A stretch of 32,939 bases of DNA from UBA4844 sp050943255 (GCA_050943255.1 JBMNOV010000018.1:1-32939); one strand, 5' to 3'. Shown: positions 23,733-32,087, counted from the first letter of the stretch. Program-made: numbers and translations. The notes: generated by a model not told the origin, from the sequence alone.

Positions 23733-26168
23733 TTAGTCTAATATGTCATTAATTACATCCCTAGGTTTCCTTTTCTTTATTTGGTGATCAGGCAAAGGGC
23801 AATCAGGAATCTCTGTTCCTGCTGGCAATTCAACTTTTTGAATATGATTATCAGGACAGCCACCAGAGCGCAGCGGACCTGGGAATAGTGCCCGGTAAGT
23901 TTTTCCTTGGTTGCGGGGATCAGTACAGATATATACCTCTCCACCTGATTCGGGATCATATTCATTGTTATTAAGATTGATTAGGGGTGGCTGAACATGA
24001 ATATCGCACTGTTCTGTTGGAATGTGAGAAGGATTCTCCTCATCAGGACTTGGTCGGAAGGGTTTGGGGTTGGGACAATATTTACCAGCTAATTTGCCCG
24101 ATTCGGGGCAAATATAGATAATCTCATGTAATTGGTCGCAGGTTTCCTTGGGGAGGAAACGGGTAGCGGCATAATCAGTGATGATAGTATCATCAGGACA
24201 TTTTTCTGAGGGGAGTTTACCAGAAACTGAGCATACTGATACTTTGGCTACACCTGCTGGCATCTTAAGAGGCTCGGGTTTATAATTTTCATGGCCTTTT
24301 TGCAAAATACTTCGAAACAGTCGAGCCGGATACCCACCTCCACCTTGATTACTTAAAGTATGGTCACTATCGTAGCCCATCCACACTGCTGCAGTAAATC
24401 CTGGTGTAAATCCACAGAACCACACATCTTTGGTTTCTTCTGTAGTACCGGTTTTGCCGGCTGTTATTATGCCTGGGATTTTGGCAGCAGTACCAGTTCC
24501 AGCATTGCATACAGTTTGCAATACATTACCCATTAGCCAGGCGGTTTCTTCAGACATAACTCGTTTATCCTCAGGGGTATAGGTATATATTTCTATACCC
24601 TGATCATCAATTATCTTGGTAATAAAATGAGGTTTGCAATATACACCTCCATTGGCGATAGCTGAATAAGCTGCTGTCATTTGTAAAGGAGTTACACCTC
24701 GGGTTAATCCTCCCAAAGATAGAGGAGAGAGGCTTAGATCATTTTTCCCAGGGCTGTCCACTAGTGGTAAACCCAAAGAACGTACGAAGTCAAAGCTCTT
24801 TCTAATCCCTATCTGTTCAAGCATTTTTACTGCATAAACATTAACTGACAATTGAACAGCGGTACGCATAGAAATAAGTCCCCGATAATTACCATCATAA
24901 TTATGAGGAGTCCATACGGTATTTCCTACCTTAATGGAAACTGGAGAATCATCTAGTATATAGTAAGGCATGTAGCCGCTTTCGATGGCAGGAGAGTATA
25001 CGCTTAGAGGCTTTATAGATGAGCCGGGTTGCCGATAGGCACTAGTAGCACGATTAAAACCACGTTTACGTTCATAGCTGCGTCCACCTATAATTGTTTT
25101 AACTTCTCCGTTTTGCTGATCTATTACTATCATAGCAGACTGTACAGTTTCGCCGCCTTTGCTCTCTTGTGGGAAATTAGCTGGATTTGCATATAGCTCT
25201 TCTGCATATTGTTGCATATCGGCATTCATAGCTGTGTAGATTTTAAGTCCACCACGGTAGACAGCATTATTGGGATCAGAACTAAGTTTGTTGGTAGCGA
25301 TTATATCAATAGCCTCATCGATAACTGAATCGATATAAAATCCATATTTGGTATTAGTATTAGTGGCTTTTTTTAATACCAGTGATTCCTGAATAGCTGC
25401 TTCAGCTGCAGTTGCTTCGATAAAACCACAGTTAACCATATTATTTAAAACTATTTCCTGTCGCTTTTTGGCTCGCTCAAAGTATTCAAAAGGATTATAT
25501 GCATTAGGGCTTTGGGGCAATCCAGCTAGCATTGCGCATTCAGCGAGGCTTAACTGGCTAACATCCTTTCCAAAATAAGTGTTAGCTGCAGCTTGGACTC
25601 CATAAGCCCCTGCACCAAAGTTTATCTTATTCATATACATGGTCAGTATTTCATCCTTAGAATAGGTTGCTTCCAGCTTAAAAGCCAGGATAGCTTCTTT
25701 AAGCTTACGTTCCCAGTGTTTATCAAAAGAGAGAAAAGCATTGCGAGCCAGTTGCTGGGTTATAGTACTTGCTCCTTGACCTGTCAGATCTCCTGAAGAG
25801 ATGTTGTAGAAAACTGCTCGTGCTATGCCCTTAAAGTTCACTCCATGATGTTCATAAAAATCTTGATCTTCGGTTGCTATAAAGGCGTTAATTAAGTTCT
25901 GGGGAATCTTGTCCAATTTAACTACAGTGCGATTTTCCTCAGCATGAAGTTTTGCTACCAATTGCTCCTTATCATCATAGAGAAGGGTAGTCTTGGCCCC
26001 TGATAATTGCCCAGGATCCCAGGCGGGTAGATTGCTAGCGGCATAAATTATTAGTCCTAGGGCACTCCCTGCGGATAGAAAGAATAATCCTAAAATAATT
26101 GATAGTATAATTTTCCATATTTTTTTACGCTTCTTTGCTTTTGAAGAAAGCTGGTTATTGCTTACCAT
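23733..26168 (-). CDS. Class A penicillin-binding protein (PBP1A type)
   Basis: Bifunctional peptidoglycan synthase of 811 residues. There is a lysine-rich cytoplasmic start and a single TM anchor (about 18-44). The glycosyltransferase domain has catalytic Glu100 in ATEDQDFYEHHG and then QGASTITQQLARN. The transpeptidase domain has SSIK at 383-386 (active serine 383), an SVN motif and KTGT at 572-575. It polymerises and cross-links lipid II-derived glycan outside the membrane. The C-terminal tail (about 645-811) is unusual, with nine cysteines and repeated C-x2-SGKL-x4-CP units instead of PASTA domains. The ATG follows GGAGGT. It diverges from tyrS; the 165-base space between them must hold both promoters. 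Confidence 0.95.
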   Translation of the reverse strand: MVSNNQLSSKAKKRKKIWKIILSIILGLFFLSAGSALGLIIYAASNLPAWDPGQLSGAKTTLLYDDKEQLVAKLHAEENRTVVKLDKIPQNLINAFIATEDQDFYEHHGVNFKGIARAVFYNISSGDLTGQGASTITQQLARNAFLSFDKHWERKLKEAILAFKLEATYSKDEILTMYMNKINFGAGAYGVQAAANTYFGKDVSQLSLAECAMLAGLPQSPNAYNPFEYFERAKKRQEIVLNNMVNCGFIEATAAEAAIQESLVLKKATNTNTKYGFYIDSVIDEAIDIIATNKLSSDPNNAVYRGGLKIYTAMNADMQQYAEELYANPANFPQESKGGETVQSAMIVIDQQNGEVKTIIGGRSYERKRGFNRATSAYRQPGSSIKPLSVYSPAIESGYMPYYILDDSPVSIKVGNTVWTPHNYDGNYRGLISMRTAVQLSVNVYAVKMLEQIGIRKSFDFVRSLGLPLVDSPGKNDLSLSPLSLGGLTRGVTPLQMTAAYSAIANGGVYCKPHFITKIIDDQGIEIYTYTPEDKRVMSEETAWLMGNVLQTVCNAGTGTAAKIPGIITAGKTGTTEETKDVWFCGFTPGFTAAVWMGYDSDHTLSNQGGGGYPARLFRSILQKGHENYKPEPLKMPAGVAKVSVCSVSGKLPSEKCPDDTIITDYAATRFLPKETCDQLHEIIYICPESGKLAGKYCPNPKPFRPSPDEENPSHIPTEQCDIHVQPPLINLNNNEYDPESGGEVYICTDPRNQGKTYRALFPGPLRSGGCPDNHIQKVELPAGTEIPDCPLPDHQIKKRKPRDVINDILD

Positions 26169-26333
26169 TATATAACTTACCTCCTGGATAAATTATGCGT
26201 ATATTTTTCGACAATACTAATTTAATCTCCTGCTTATAGCAGGTTTCATATAGGATATATGTCTTTACAGCTCTAATTATTGCACACCCCTTTAAGCTTG
26301 TGCTATTATTTTTTAAAGCAAGGAGGTTCTTTA

Positions 26334-27554
26334 GTGATTAAAAGCAACATAGATAAGCAAGTAAATGAGCAGTTACAGCTAATCCGCCGCGGTGTATCTG
26401 AGATAATTCCAGAAGATGAGCTAATAAAGAAACTTTATCGATCAATTAAGGAAAATCGTCCTTTGAAGGTGAAACTAGGTCTTGACCCTACTGCTCCCGA
26501 TATTCACCTGGGACATACAGTTGTGCTTAATAAGCTTCGTCAGTTTCAGGATTTAGGACACGAAGTTCACTTAATTATCGGTGATTTTACCGGTAGAATC
26601 GGTGATCCAAGTGGTAAATCAGAGACGCGCAAACAGCTAACCGAAGAGGAAGTACAAGTAAATGCCGCTACTTATAAGGAACAGATATTTAAAATTCTGG
26701 ATCAGGATAAAACAATTATTCATTTTAATAGTGAATGGTTAACTTCCATGAACCTGACAGATGTCTTAACCCTCGCTGCTAAATACACTGTTGCCCGTAT
26801 GTTAGAAAGAGATGATTTTGATAAGCGCTATAAAGAAGGGTTACCTATTGGAATACACGAATTTATGTACCCATTGCTGCAAGGTTATGATTCAGTTGCA
26901 CTTAAAGCCGATGTCGAATTAGGAGGAACTGACCAGAAGTTTAATTTGCTGGTAGGTAGAAATTTACTTAAGGAATATGGCTTGGAACCTCAAATTGCTC
27001 TTACAATGCCCATACTTGAAGGTACTGATGGGGTACAAAAGATGAGCAAGAGCCTTGGTAATTATATAGGGGTTAATGAAGATGCTTATGAGATGTTCGG
27101 TAAAATCATGTCTATCCCCGATGAACTTATTACTCGTTACTTTGAGCTTTTAACCAGGGTATCCCAAAAAGATATTAGTTTTATGCACAAGGACATGGAA
27201 CAAGGGGCAGTTAATCCGCGGGATATTAAAATGCGTTTAGCACGAGAAATAATTGCTATATACCATAGTTCACAAGAGGCCATAAATGCCCAGGAAAGAT
27301 TTTTATTAGTTTTTTCCCAGCGGAACATACCACAAGACATTCCTAACGTAGTAATAAGCGAGCAAAATTTATGGTTACCTAAATTTCTTTATGAACAAAA
27401 AATGGTAGCTTCTACTAGTGATGGGCGGCGTATGATCAAACAAGGTGCAGTTAAAATCGACGGGGAGAAATACCAGGATGAGAATGTTACGGCCAAAAAT
27501 GAAATGGTAATACAAGTAGGTAAGAGAAAATTTGTTAAACTAAAGCTTAATTAG
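26334..27554 (+). CDS. tyrS: Tyrosyl-tRNA synthetase
   Basis: Class I synthetase that charges tRNA-Tyr, 406 residues. The HIGH-type motif is HLGH (58-61) in DPTAPDIHLGHT. The KMSKS loop is intact at 236-240. Tyrosine-site elements (LLQGYDSVALKADVELGGTDQKFN) are present. A C-terminal S4 RNA-binding domain (about 340-406) contacts the tRNA. The start is GTG at 26334, six bases after AAGGAGGT; an in-frame TTG at 26280 lies upstream of this site and encodes an unrelated extension, so it is rejected. No T-box precedes it, although tyrS often has one in Firmicutes; only a small CCTGCT / AGCAGG hairpin (about 26230-26244) is seen. Confidence 0.97.
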   Translation: MIKSNIDKQVNEQLQLIRRGVSEIIPEDELIKKLYRSIKENRPLKVKLGLDPTAPDIHLGHTVVLNKLRQFQDLGHEVHLIIGDFTGRIGDPSGKSETRKQLTEEEVQVNAATYKEQIFKILDQDKTIIHFNSEWLTSMNLTDVLTLAAKYTVARMLERDDFDKRYKEGLPIGIHEFMYPLLQGYDSVALKADVELGGTDQKFNLLVGRNLLKEYGLEPQIALTMPILEGTDGVQKMSKSLGNYIGVNEDAYEMFGKIMSIPDELITRYFELLTRVSQKDISFMHKDMEQGAVNPRDIKMRLAREIIAIYHSSQEAINAQERFLLVFSQRNIPQDIPNVVISEQNLWLPKFLYEQKMVASTSDGRRMIKQGAVKIDGEKYQDENVTAKNEMVIQVGKRKFVKLKLN

Positions 27555-27558
27555 GGAA

Positions 27559-27587
27559 CCCCGGGTTACCTAACCCGGGGCTTATTT
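27559..27587. terminator. Terminator between tyrS and the convergent small gene
   Basis: Perfect GC-rich 9-bp stem CCCCGGGTT / AACCCGGGG with loop ACCT, then CTTATTT on the plus strand. It is placed to stop tyrS transcription and possibly the opposing transcript as well. Confidence 0.8.
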
Positions 27588-27834
27588 AGCTTTTTCCGAT
27601 GTTATTTATTGCCGCTGGCATTTCATCCAAGTGTCCTTCAAAAAATATAGCATATCCTTTTATATCAGGGAAATCCAACGAAAGAAGTTTAATAAAGGTA
27701 AAGCCAACACTTTCCAAGGTCTGCCGATTGGAATTGCGTATTATATTAATCTGATCATTGCTTACTTTTTTTGCCGCACAGTAGACTTCTTTACCCTTAG
27801 CGTTGGTCAAGGCAGTAGCTACCAGCGTTCGCAT
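27586..27834 (-). CDS. Small protein of unknown function
   Basis: Open frame of 82 residues that I do not recognise. It is mixed alpha/beta in character with no signal peptide or TM helix, and contains MRTLVATALTNAKGKEVYC, a middle part with QTLESVGFTFIKLLSLDF and a FFEGHLDEMP segment. The preferred start is ATG at 27834, with GGAG about 8 bases upstream; an in-frame GTG at 27843 would add three residues. A well-formed promoter lies upstream (27884-27912) and the gene ends at the shared tyrS terminator, both of which favour a real gene. The overlapping plus-strand frame (27631-27909) lacks such signals. Confidence 0.6.
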   Translation of the reverse strand: MRTLVATALTNAKGKEVYCAAKKVSNDQINIIRNSNRQTLESVGFTFIKLLSLDFPDIKGYAIFFEGHLDEMPAAINNIGKS

Positions 27835-27883
27835 TATAATCACTCCAGTGCTAATATTCTTTTATTTAATAAACGTATTTTTT

Positions 27884-27912
27884 ATTCTACCTCTTGTATA
27901 CGGTGCTAGCAA
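27884..27912 (-). promoter_or_regulatory. Sigma-A promoter of the small minus-strand gene
   Basis: On the minus strand, TTGCTA (27912-27907), a 17-base spacer and TAGAAT (27889-27884), giving a leader of about 45 bases before the ATG at 27834. Confidence 0.55.
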
Positions 27913-27942
27913 GCGTCACTGTTTCTATTTCTCATTTTATTT

Positions 27943-28992
27943 TTACAGCATCCATTCGTAGGGAATACGAGTTCGCTGATGGTCGAGGTGGCGAAAATGA
28001 TCTACCAGTAAATCAAATAGATGTCCTGCGTCGAATGCTACCCGGTTCATTCTTTGGGCAGTTAGTGAACAAAGGATTTTAGCTGAGATCCCGGCTGCCA
28101 TTAAAGCTATATCAAAGGAGTGTTCACAAATAGCTTGCAAAGTGTTATCAATATTCGACATGTTAACTGGTTTAATTACACCACTAATTTTTAATCCGCG
28201 TGGCACCATTAGATCTGCTAATTCGTCGGCACGATTACCAACTAGCAAAACTTCAGGTTTAAAATTAGGAGGAAACGAATATCGCTGGCATATCTCGGGA
28301 TAATCACCAGGAAAAAGTATCTTGTACATCCAGCCAGTACTATAAAGCAAATAATGAAGAGCAGAATCACCGAATTGCATACTATTCGGATTCATATTAT
28401 GCAATCCAAGAAACTCTAAGAATACAGTTTGAAAACCTTCCACTAATTTTAAATGAGCGCGGGAACGCCCAGGACGGTTTTTAGTTGGTATACCAATCAA
28501 ATTGGCAGATTTTACTGCTGCAGTTAACCGATCGCGTGCATTTAAATCTGGGTAATCAATTCCGGAAGCATACATCATATCTCTCCAGCGAACAACTTCA
28601 TTATTATCTCCCTTTCCCAGAAGAGGATCATGGCATAGTTTAGCCATCAAATCTCCCCAGACCGGAACATTTACGCTTGTTGGGAAAACAGTATCCTGGG
28701 CTAGAGTAAGTATCTCTGCATCACCCAGACGGATAATCGAATAAGCATGTTGGTCTTTGATCGCCTGTAATATATTATTAGCTATTAGATCAATTGGTAA
28801 AACACGAGCTTCTAATCCTTGGCGTTTATTAGCAAGAGCTAACCTATTTTCATCCGTAATAATCTCCCTCTGTCCAGAAACAACTCTAATACCCCTAGAT
28901 ATTATATCTGACATACTATTTGTATCTTTGACCATTGTTGGTAATGGTTTGTTATTTAATTTTAAGCTAGGTCGGAATCTTATTATTGGCAT
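27943..28992 (-). CDS. GT-D fold glycosyltransferase domain protein
   Basis: Soluble protein of 349 residues. The segment AYSIIRLGDAE (RLGDAE at 88-93) matches the R-[FL]-GD-x-E metal/sugar-nucleotide motif of the GT-D (DUF1792-like) glycosyltransferase fold. The middle section (GIPTKNRPGRSRAHLK, then FGDSALHYLL) and late segments (EVLLVGNRADELADLMVP, FDIALMAAGISAKILC, VAFDAGHLFDLL) also fit this family. GT-D enzymes transfer sugars onto surface glycans or glycoproteins; the acceptor here is unknown. The first 60 residues are not recognised. The ATG follows AAGGTGGGC. It diverges from an NDP-sugar epimerase gene, consistent with a small surface-sugar locus. Confidence 0.75.
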   Translation of the reverse strand: MPIIRFRPSLKLNNKPLPTMVKDTNSMSDIISRGIRVVSGQREIITDENRLALANKRQGLEARVLPIDLIANNILQAIKDQHAYSIIRLGDAEILTLAQDTVFPTSVNVPVWGDLMAKLCHDPLLGKGDNNEVVRWRDMMYASGIDYPDLNARDRLTAAVKSANLIGIPTKNRPGRSRAHLKLVEGFQTVFLEFLGLHNMNPNSMQFGDSALHYLLYSTGWMYKILFPGDYPEICQRYSFPPNFKPEVLLVGNRADELADLMVPRGLKISGVIKPVNMSNIDNTLQAICEHSFDIALMAAGISAKILCSLTAQRMNRVAFDAGHLFDLLVDHFRHLDHQRTRIPYEWML

Positions 28993-29220
28993 AAGCCCAC
29001 CTTCTTTCTATTTAAACCTGCGATTATTCTATTTTATACATAACAGGTCATTGCGGTTACTTACTGGTATCCTTCAAGGAAAATAAAACATATAGATATT
29101 AGTAAGACGGCTAACTTTAGGATGGGAAGAATCTAACTCGGTGTTGTGCATGATAGCGGTAAAAATCCGTGAAAAATTTGGCATGGATAAATTCAAGAAA
29201 GTTTATAGGGGGAGAAGCAA
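28993..29220. other. Divergent intergenic region between the GT-D and epimerase genes
   Basis: AT-rich region that must hold promoters for both genes, but no clear consensus pair was found. The G-rich epimerase ribosome binding site is at 29207-29214. A 46-codon open stretch (29096-29233) crosses it but lacks a convincing start. Confidence 0.35.
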
Positions 29221-30135
29221 ATTAGAATTTTGATAACTGGGGGAGCTGGTTTTATAGGTTCTCATTTAAGTGATTATCTACTACGTAATGGACATAATGT
29301 TATAATAGTTGATGATCTTAGTACAGGGAATAAAAAGAATATTAATCCCCTGGCTCAGTTTTATGAATTTAATATCAATGATGACCAAGTTAAGCAAATA
29401 TTTCAAAAGGAAAACCCGGATTATATTTATCATTATGCTGCCCAGGTAAACGTGGGCAGATCTCAAGAAGAACCATTGTTTGACGCTAATAGTAATATAA
29501 TAGGCACAATAAAAGTTTTAAACTACGCTGTTAAATATAAAGTAAAGAAGCTAATTTTTGCTTCGAGTGCAGCTATTTATGGCAACCCTTTATACCTTCC
29601 GCTAAATGAAAAGCACCCGACTAGTCCCATATCCTTTTATGGTCTCTCAAAATCTGTTGCTGAGAGGTATATAAAACTATTTGGCCACTCATTTGGTTTA
29701 AAATATACCATATTAAGGTTTGCCAATGTTTATGGATCACGTCAGCAAGTTGCAGCTGATGGAGGAGTGATAGCACAGTTTGTGTCACGATATATTAAAG
29801 GAGAAAGCCCGATTATCTATGGAGATGGTGAACAGACTAGGGATTTTATAAATGTTGATGATGTGGTTGAAGCTAGCTATAGGGCACTTTATTTAGGAGA
29901 TAATGAAGTCTTAAATGTAAGCACGGGTGAAGCCGTTTCTATTAATAAACTTTGTCAGGTTTTAGAAGGTATAAGTGGGCGTAAGCTTCTACCAAATTTT
30001 GGTTCATTGCAAAAAAATGACATCAAGCATAGTATCCTAGATAATCGACTAGCCCAAAGAAAATTGCTATGGGCCCCTCAGGTTGCTTTAAAAGAAGGTA
30101 TAGAAAAAGCTTTTTACTACGCTAAAAATAATTAG
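29221..30135 (+). CDS. NAD-dependent sugar-nucleotide epimerase (GalE-like), probable ATT start
   Basis: Extended short-chain dehydrogenase/reductase, about 304 residues, resembling UDP-glucose 4-epimerase. The NAD-binding motif is TGGAGFIGS near the N-terminus. Catalytic elements are the SSAAIYG serine and Y140-x3-K144 in FYGLSKS; RFANVYG and YGDGEQTRDFINVDDV are typical of the family. Start: the only conventional in-frame start is TTG at 29230, 15 bases from the ribosome binding site. ATT at 29221 follows it by 6 bases and restores the near-universal family N-terminus M-RILITGGAGFIG. No ATG or GTG lies between the upstream stop (29206) and this point. The precise substrate (galactose, galacturonate or N-acetyl sugar) cannot be read from sequence. 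Confidence 0.9.
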   Translation: MRILITGGAGFIGSHLSDYLLRNGHNVIIVDDLSTGNKKNINPLAQFYEFNINDDQVKQIFQKENPDYIYHYAAQVNVGRSQEEPLFDANSNIIGTIKVLNYAVKYKVKKLIFASSAAIYGNPLYLPLNEKHPTSPISFYGLSKSVAERYIKLFGHSFGLKYTILRFANVYGSRQQVAADGGVIAQFVSRYIKGESPIIYGDGEQTRDFINVDDVVEASYRALYLGDNEVLNVSTGEAVSINKLCQVLEGISGRKLLPNFGSLQKNDIKHSILDNRLAQRKLLWAPQVALKEGIEKAFYYAKNN

Positions 30136-30168
30136 AAAAAACAAGAAACATCGGAAAAACCGATGTTT
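30136..30168 (-). terminator. Terminator of the tRNA-Gln/tRNA-Glu transcript
   Basis: Perfect 9-bp stem AAACATCGG / CCGATGTTT (30146-30168). On the minus strand it is followed by CTTGTTTTTT, a good U-tract, so it chiefly ends the tRNA transcript. It may also act for the epimerase gene on the plus strand. Confidence 0.8.
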
Positions 30169-30191
30169 AACTATAGATTGCGGGTATTTAG

Positions 30192-30267
30192 TGGTAGCCC
30201 CAAGGGGAGTCGAACCCCTGTCTCCGCCGTGAGAGGGCGGCATCCTAGGCCTCTAGACGATGGGGCC
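30192..30267 (-). tRNA. tRNA-Glu (anticodon CUC)
   Basis: A 76-base cloverleaf with the 3' CCA encoded. Acceptor stem GGCCCCA pairs with TGGGGCT. The anticodon stem CCGCC / GGCGG encloses loop CTCTCAC, so the anticodon is CUC (codon GAG). The T arm has AGGGG-TTCGACT-CCCCT. It lies 4 bases after tRNA-Gln. Confidence 0.95.
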
Positions 30268-30271
30268 ATAA

Positions 30272-30345
30272 TGGCTGCCGATCAAGGATTCGAACCCTGA
30301 CGAACTGATCCAGAGTCAGTCGTGCTACCATTACACCAATCGGCA
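30272..30345 (-). tRNA. tRNA-Gln (anticodon CUG)
   Basis: A 74-base cloverleaf with the 3' CCA encoded. Acceptor stem TGCCGAT pairs with ATCGGCA. The anticodon stem ACTGA / TCAGT encloses CTCTGGA, so the anticodon is CUG (codon CAG). The T loop is TTCGAAT. It is the first gene of the two-tRNA transcript. Confidence 0.95.
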
Positions 30346-30360
30346 GTACTATCTGTTATA

Positions 30361-30395
30361 TTACCCTGTGCGAAAATTATTATAATACAGGGTAA
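30361..30395. repeat. 9-bp inverted repeat flanking the tRNA promoter -10
   Basis: TTACCCTGT (30361-30369) and ACAGGGTAA (30387-30395) are perfect inverted copies 17 bases apart. The arms flank the -10 box and the predicted start site, as an operator would. Only one arm would be in the RNA, so an RNA hairpin is unlikely. Confidence 0.5.
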
Positions 30396-30407
30396 GGGGA
30401 ATGTCAA
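30379..30407 (-). promoter_or_regulatory. Consensus sigma-A promoter of the tRNA-Gln/Glu unit
   Basis: On the minus strand, TTGACA (30407-30402), a 17-base spacer and TATAAT (30384-30379), both hexamers perfect. Transcription should start near 30371, about 25 bases before tRNA-Gln. Confidence 0.9.
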
Positions 30408-30452
30408 AGGATATTACCTATTAGAAACGATAAAGTATTTTATTTAGATTGT

Positions 30453-31907
30453 TTAAAGGGTTTTAATATATGCAATTGCCTGCTTCAATCTTTGTATACA
30501 TCTTTCCCGGCCTAATAACTCCAGAACTTCAAAAATTCCAGGGGTATTAGTACGGCCACTTACAGCCAGACGCGTAGGATGAATAAGATCACCTGCCTTT
30601 AGCTCCATTATTTCAGCTTGTTTACGTAGCATATTTTCGATGGATTGAGCCTTATATTCTGAACATTTTTCTATTAAGACAATCATTGTCCGAAGAATAT
30701 CAATGGCATTCTCCCTTTTAAAGTGCTTAGCAACACCTTTAGCGTCATATTCTTTAACATCTTCGCAAAAATATTCCATGGCTAATGGCAGCTCAACCAG
30801 AGTCTTAACTCGACTAGATACTAAATGTATTATTTTAAGCAAATACTCTTGGGAATAATCTAATAACCATTTATGTACTAAACCGTTGGAGCGAATTAGG
30901 TCAAGCAGTTGTTCACTACTAGTGTTACTTAAATAATGACCGTTGATCCAGGTTAACTTTTCCGTGTCATAAATAGCAGGCGAACGGGATACATTATCAA
31001 GGCTAAACTTATTAATTAAATCATCTAAAGTCCAAAAATCCTGGTCATCACCGCTTGACCAGCCGAGCAAAGCTAAGTAATTTAGCAGGGCTTCTGGCAA
31101 AAAGCCCTGTTCTCGAAACTCCTGAACTGAAGTTGCTCCATGACGCTTAGAAAGCTTGCTCCGGTCAGGAGCTAAAATCATGGAAACATGAGCAAATACC
31201 GGTGGTTTGAAGCCCAGCTGATCATATATTAAAAGCTGCTTGGGAGTATTGGAAAGATGTTCTTCAGCTCTGATAACATGGGTAATATTCATAGTGGCAT
31301 CATCAACCACTACCGCAAAATTGTAAGTTGGCCAACCATCTGATTTAGCTATAATAAAATCATCTAATAAATTATTTTGAAATTCCACGTCGCCACGAAT
31401 CATATCATGGACAGTAGAAACTCCTTCTTGCGGGGCTTTTATCCTTATTACTGGTTTTAAGCCTTGACCAAGGAGGTTATTAATTTCCTCTGAACTAAGG
31501 TGTTTACACTTACCGCTGTACTTATAATCTCTTTTATCTTTACGTGCAGCCTCTTTTTCACCTTGCAACTCCTGATTACTACAGAAACAATAGTAGGCTT
31601 TTTTATTTTTAATTAAGTCATCTAAATATCGGCGATAGAGTGGCAAACGCTCACTTTGACAATAAGGGCCAAAATTGCCTCCTTTATCAGGTCCTTCATT
31701 CCAGTCTAATCCTAACCATTGCAGGCCTTCAATAATACCTTGGGAGGATTCCTTAGTAGAGCGTAACAAATCAGTATCTTCCAGGCGTAAAATAAATGCT
31801 CCTTTATTCTTGCGGGCAAATAACCAGTTAAAAAGAGCGGTTCGCGCTCCGCCAATATGCAAACTTCCAGTTGGGCTAGGGGCAAAACGTACTCTAATTT
31901 GCTGCAA
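30453..31907 (-). CDS. gltX: Glutamyl-tRNA synthetase
   Basis: Class I synthetase of 484 residues. The HIGH motif reads HIGG (17-20) in FAPSPTGSLHIGGARTALF; the KMSKS-type loop is KLSKRHG. A zinc motif matches the E. coli GluRS arrangement exactly: C-x-C, 24 residues, then C-x-H (CFC to CKH). The C-terminal helical domain binds the anticodon. In Firmicutes without GlnRS this enzyme usually also charges tRNA-Gln with Glu, later converted by GatCAB; the co-directional tRNA-Gln and tRNA-Glu immediately downstream fit that role, though non-discrimination is inference. The start is TTG after AAAGGAGTG. No T-box is seen upstream. Confidence 0.97.
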   Translation of the reverse strand: MQQIRVRFAPSPTGSLHIGGARTALFNWLFARKNKGAFILRLEDTDLLRSTKESSQGIIEGLQWLGLDWNEGPDKGGNFGPYCQSERLPLYRRYLDDLIKNKKAYYCFCSNQELQGEKEAARKDKRDYKYSGKCKHLSSEEINNLLGQGLKPVIRIKAPQEGVSTVHDMIRGDVEFQNNLLDDFIIAKSDGWPTYNFAVVVDDATMNITHVIRAEEHLSNTPKQLLIYDQLGFKPPVFAHVSMILAPDRSKLSKRHGATSVQEFREQGFLPEALLNYLALLGWSSGDDQDFWTLDDLINKFSLDNVSRSPAIYDTEKLTWINGHYLSNTSSEQLLDLIRSNGLVHKWLLDYSQEYLLKIIHLVSSRVKTLVELPLAMEYFCEDVKEYDAKGVAKHFKRENAIDILRTMIVLIEKCSEYKAQSIENMLRKQAEIMELKAGDLIHPTRLAVSGRTNTPGIFEVLELLGRERCIQRLKQAIAYIKTL

Positions 31908-31931
31908 AACTAGTCACTCCTTTAAAAATAG

Positions 31932-31958
31932 TCTATAACATATAAGTCGCATTTTCAA
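31932..31958 (-). promoter_or_regulatory. Possible gltX promoter
   Basis: On the minus strand, TTGAAA (31958-31953), 15 bases, then TATAGA (31937-31932), preceded by TG one base upstream (extended -10). The short spacer makes it tentative. Confidence 0.35.
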
Positions 31959-32087
31959 AAGAATATAGCAAATTAGGAGTAATAGTTAAGTGTTGATTTC
32001 TATTCTTGTTAATAGGCTTTTATTAAAGAAATTAGAAGTATGCACCAAATAGATATATTTTTCATATATTAAACCGGAGGGGGTTAT

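Noticed and set aside
26280..26333. TTG-initiated extension of tyrS
   Set aside because: AAGGAGGT with correct spacing lies before GTG 26334, and the extension is unlike TyrRS.
27631..27909. Plus-strand frame of 92 residues
   Set aside because: It overlaps the better-supported minus-strand gene and lacks a ribosome binding site and recognisable protein features.
29096..29233. 46-codon open stretch before the epimerase
   Set aside because: No convincing start or ribosome binding site, and the length is within chance for this composition.
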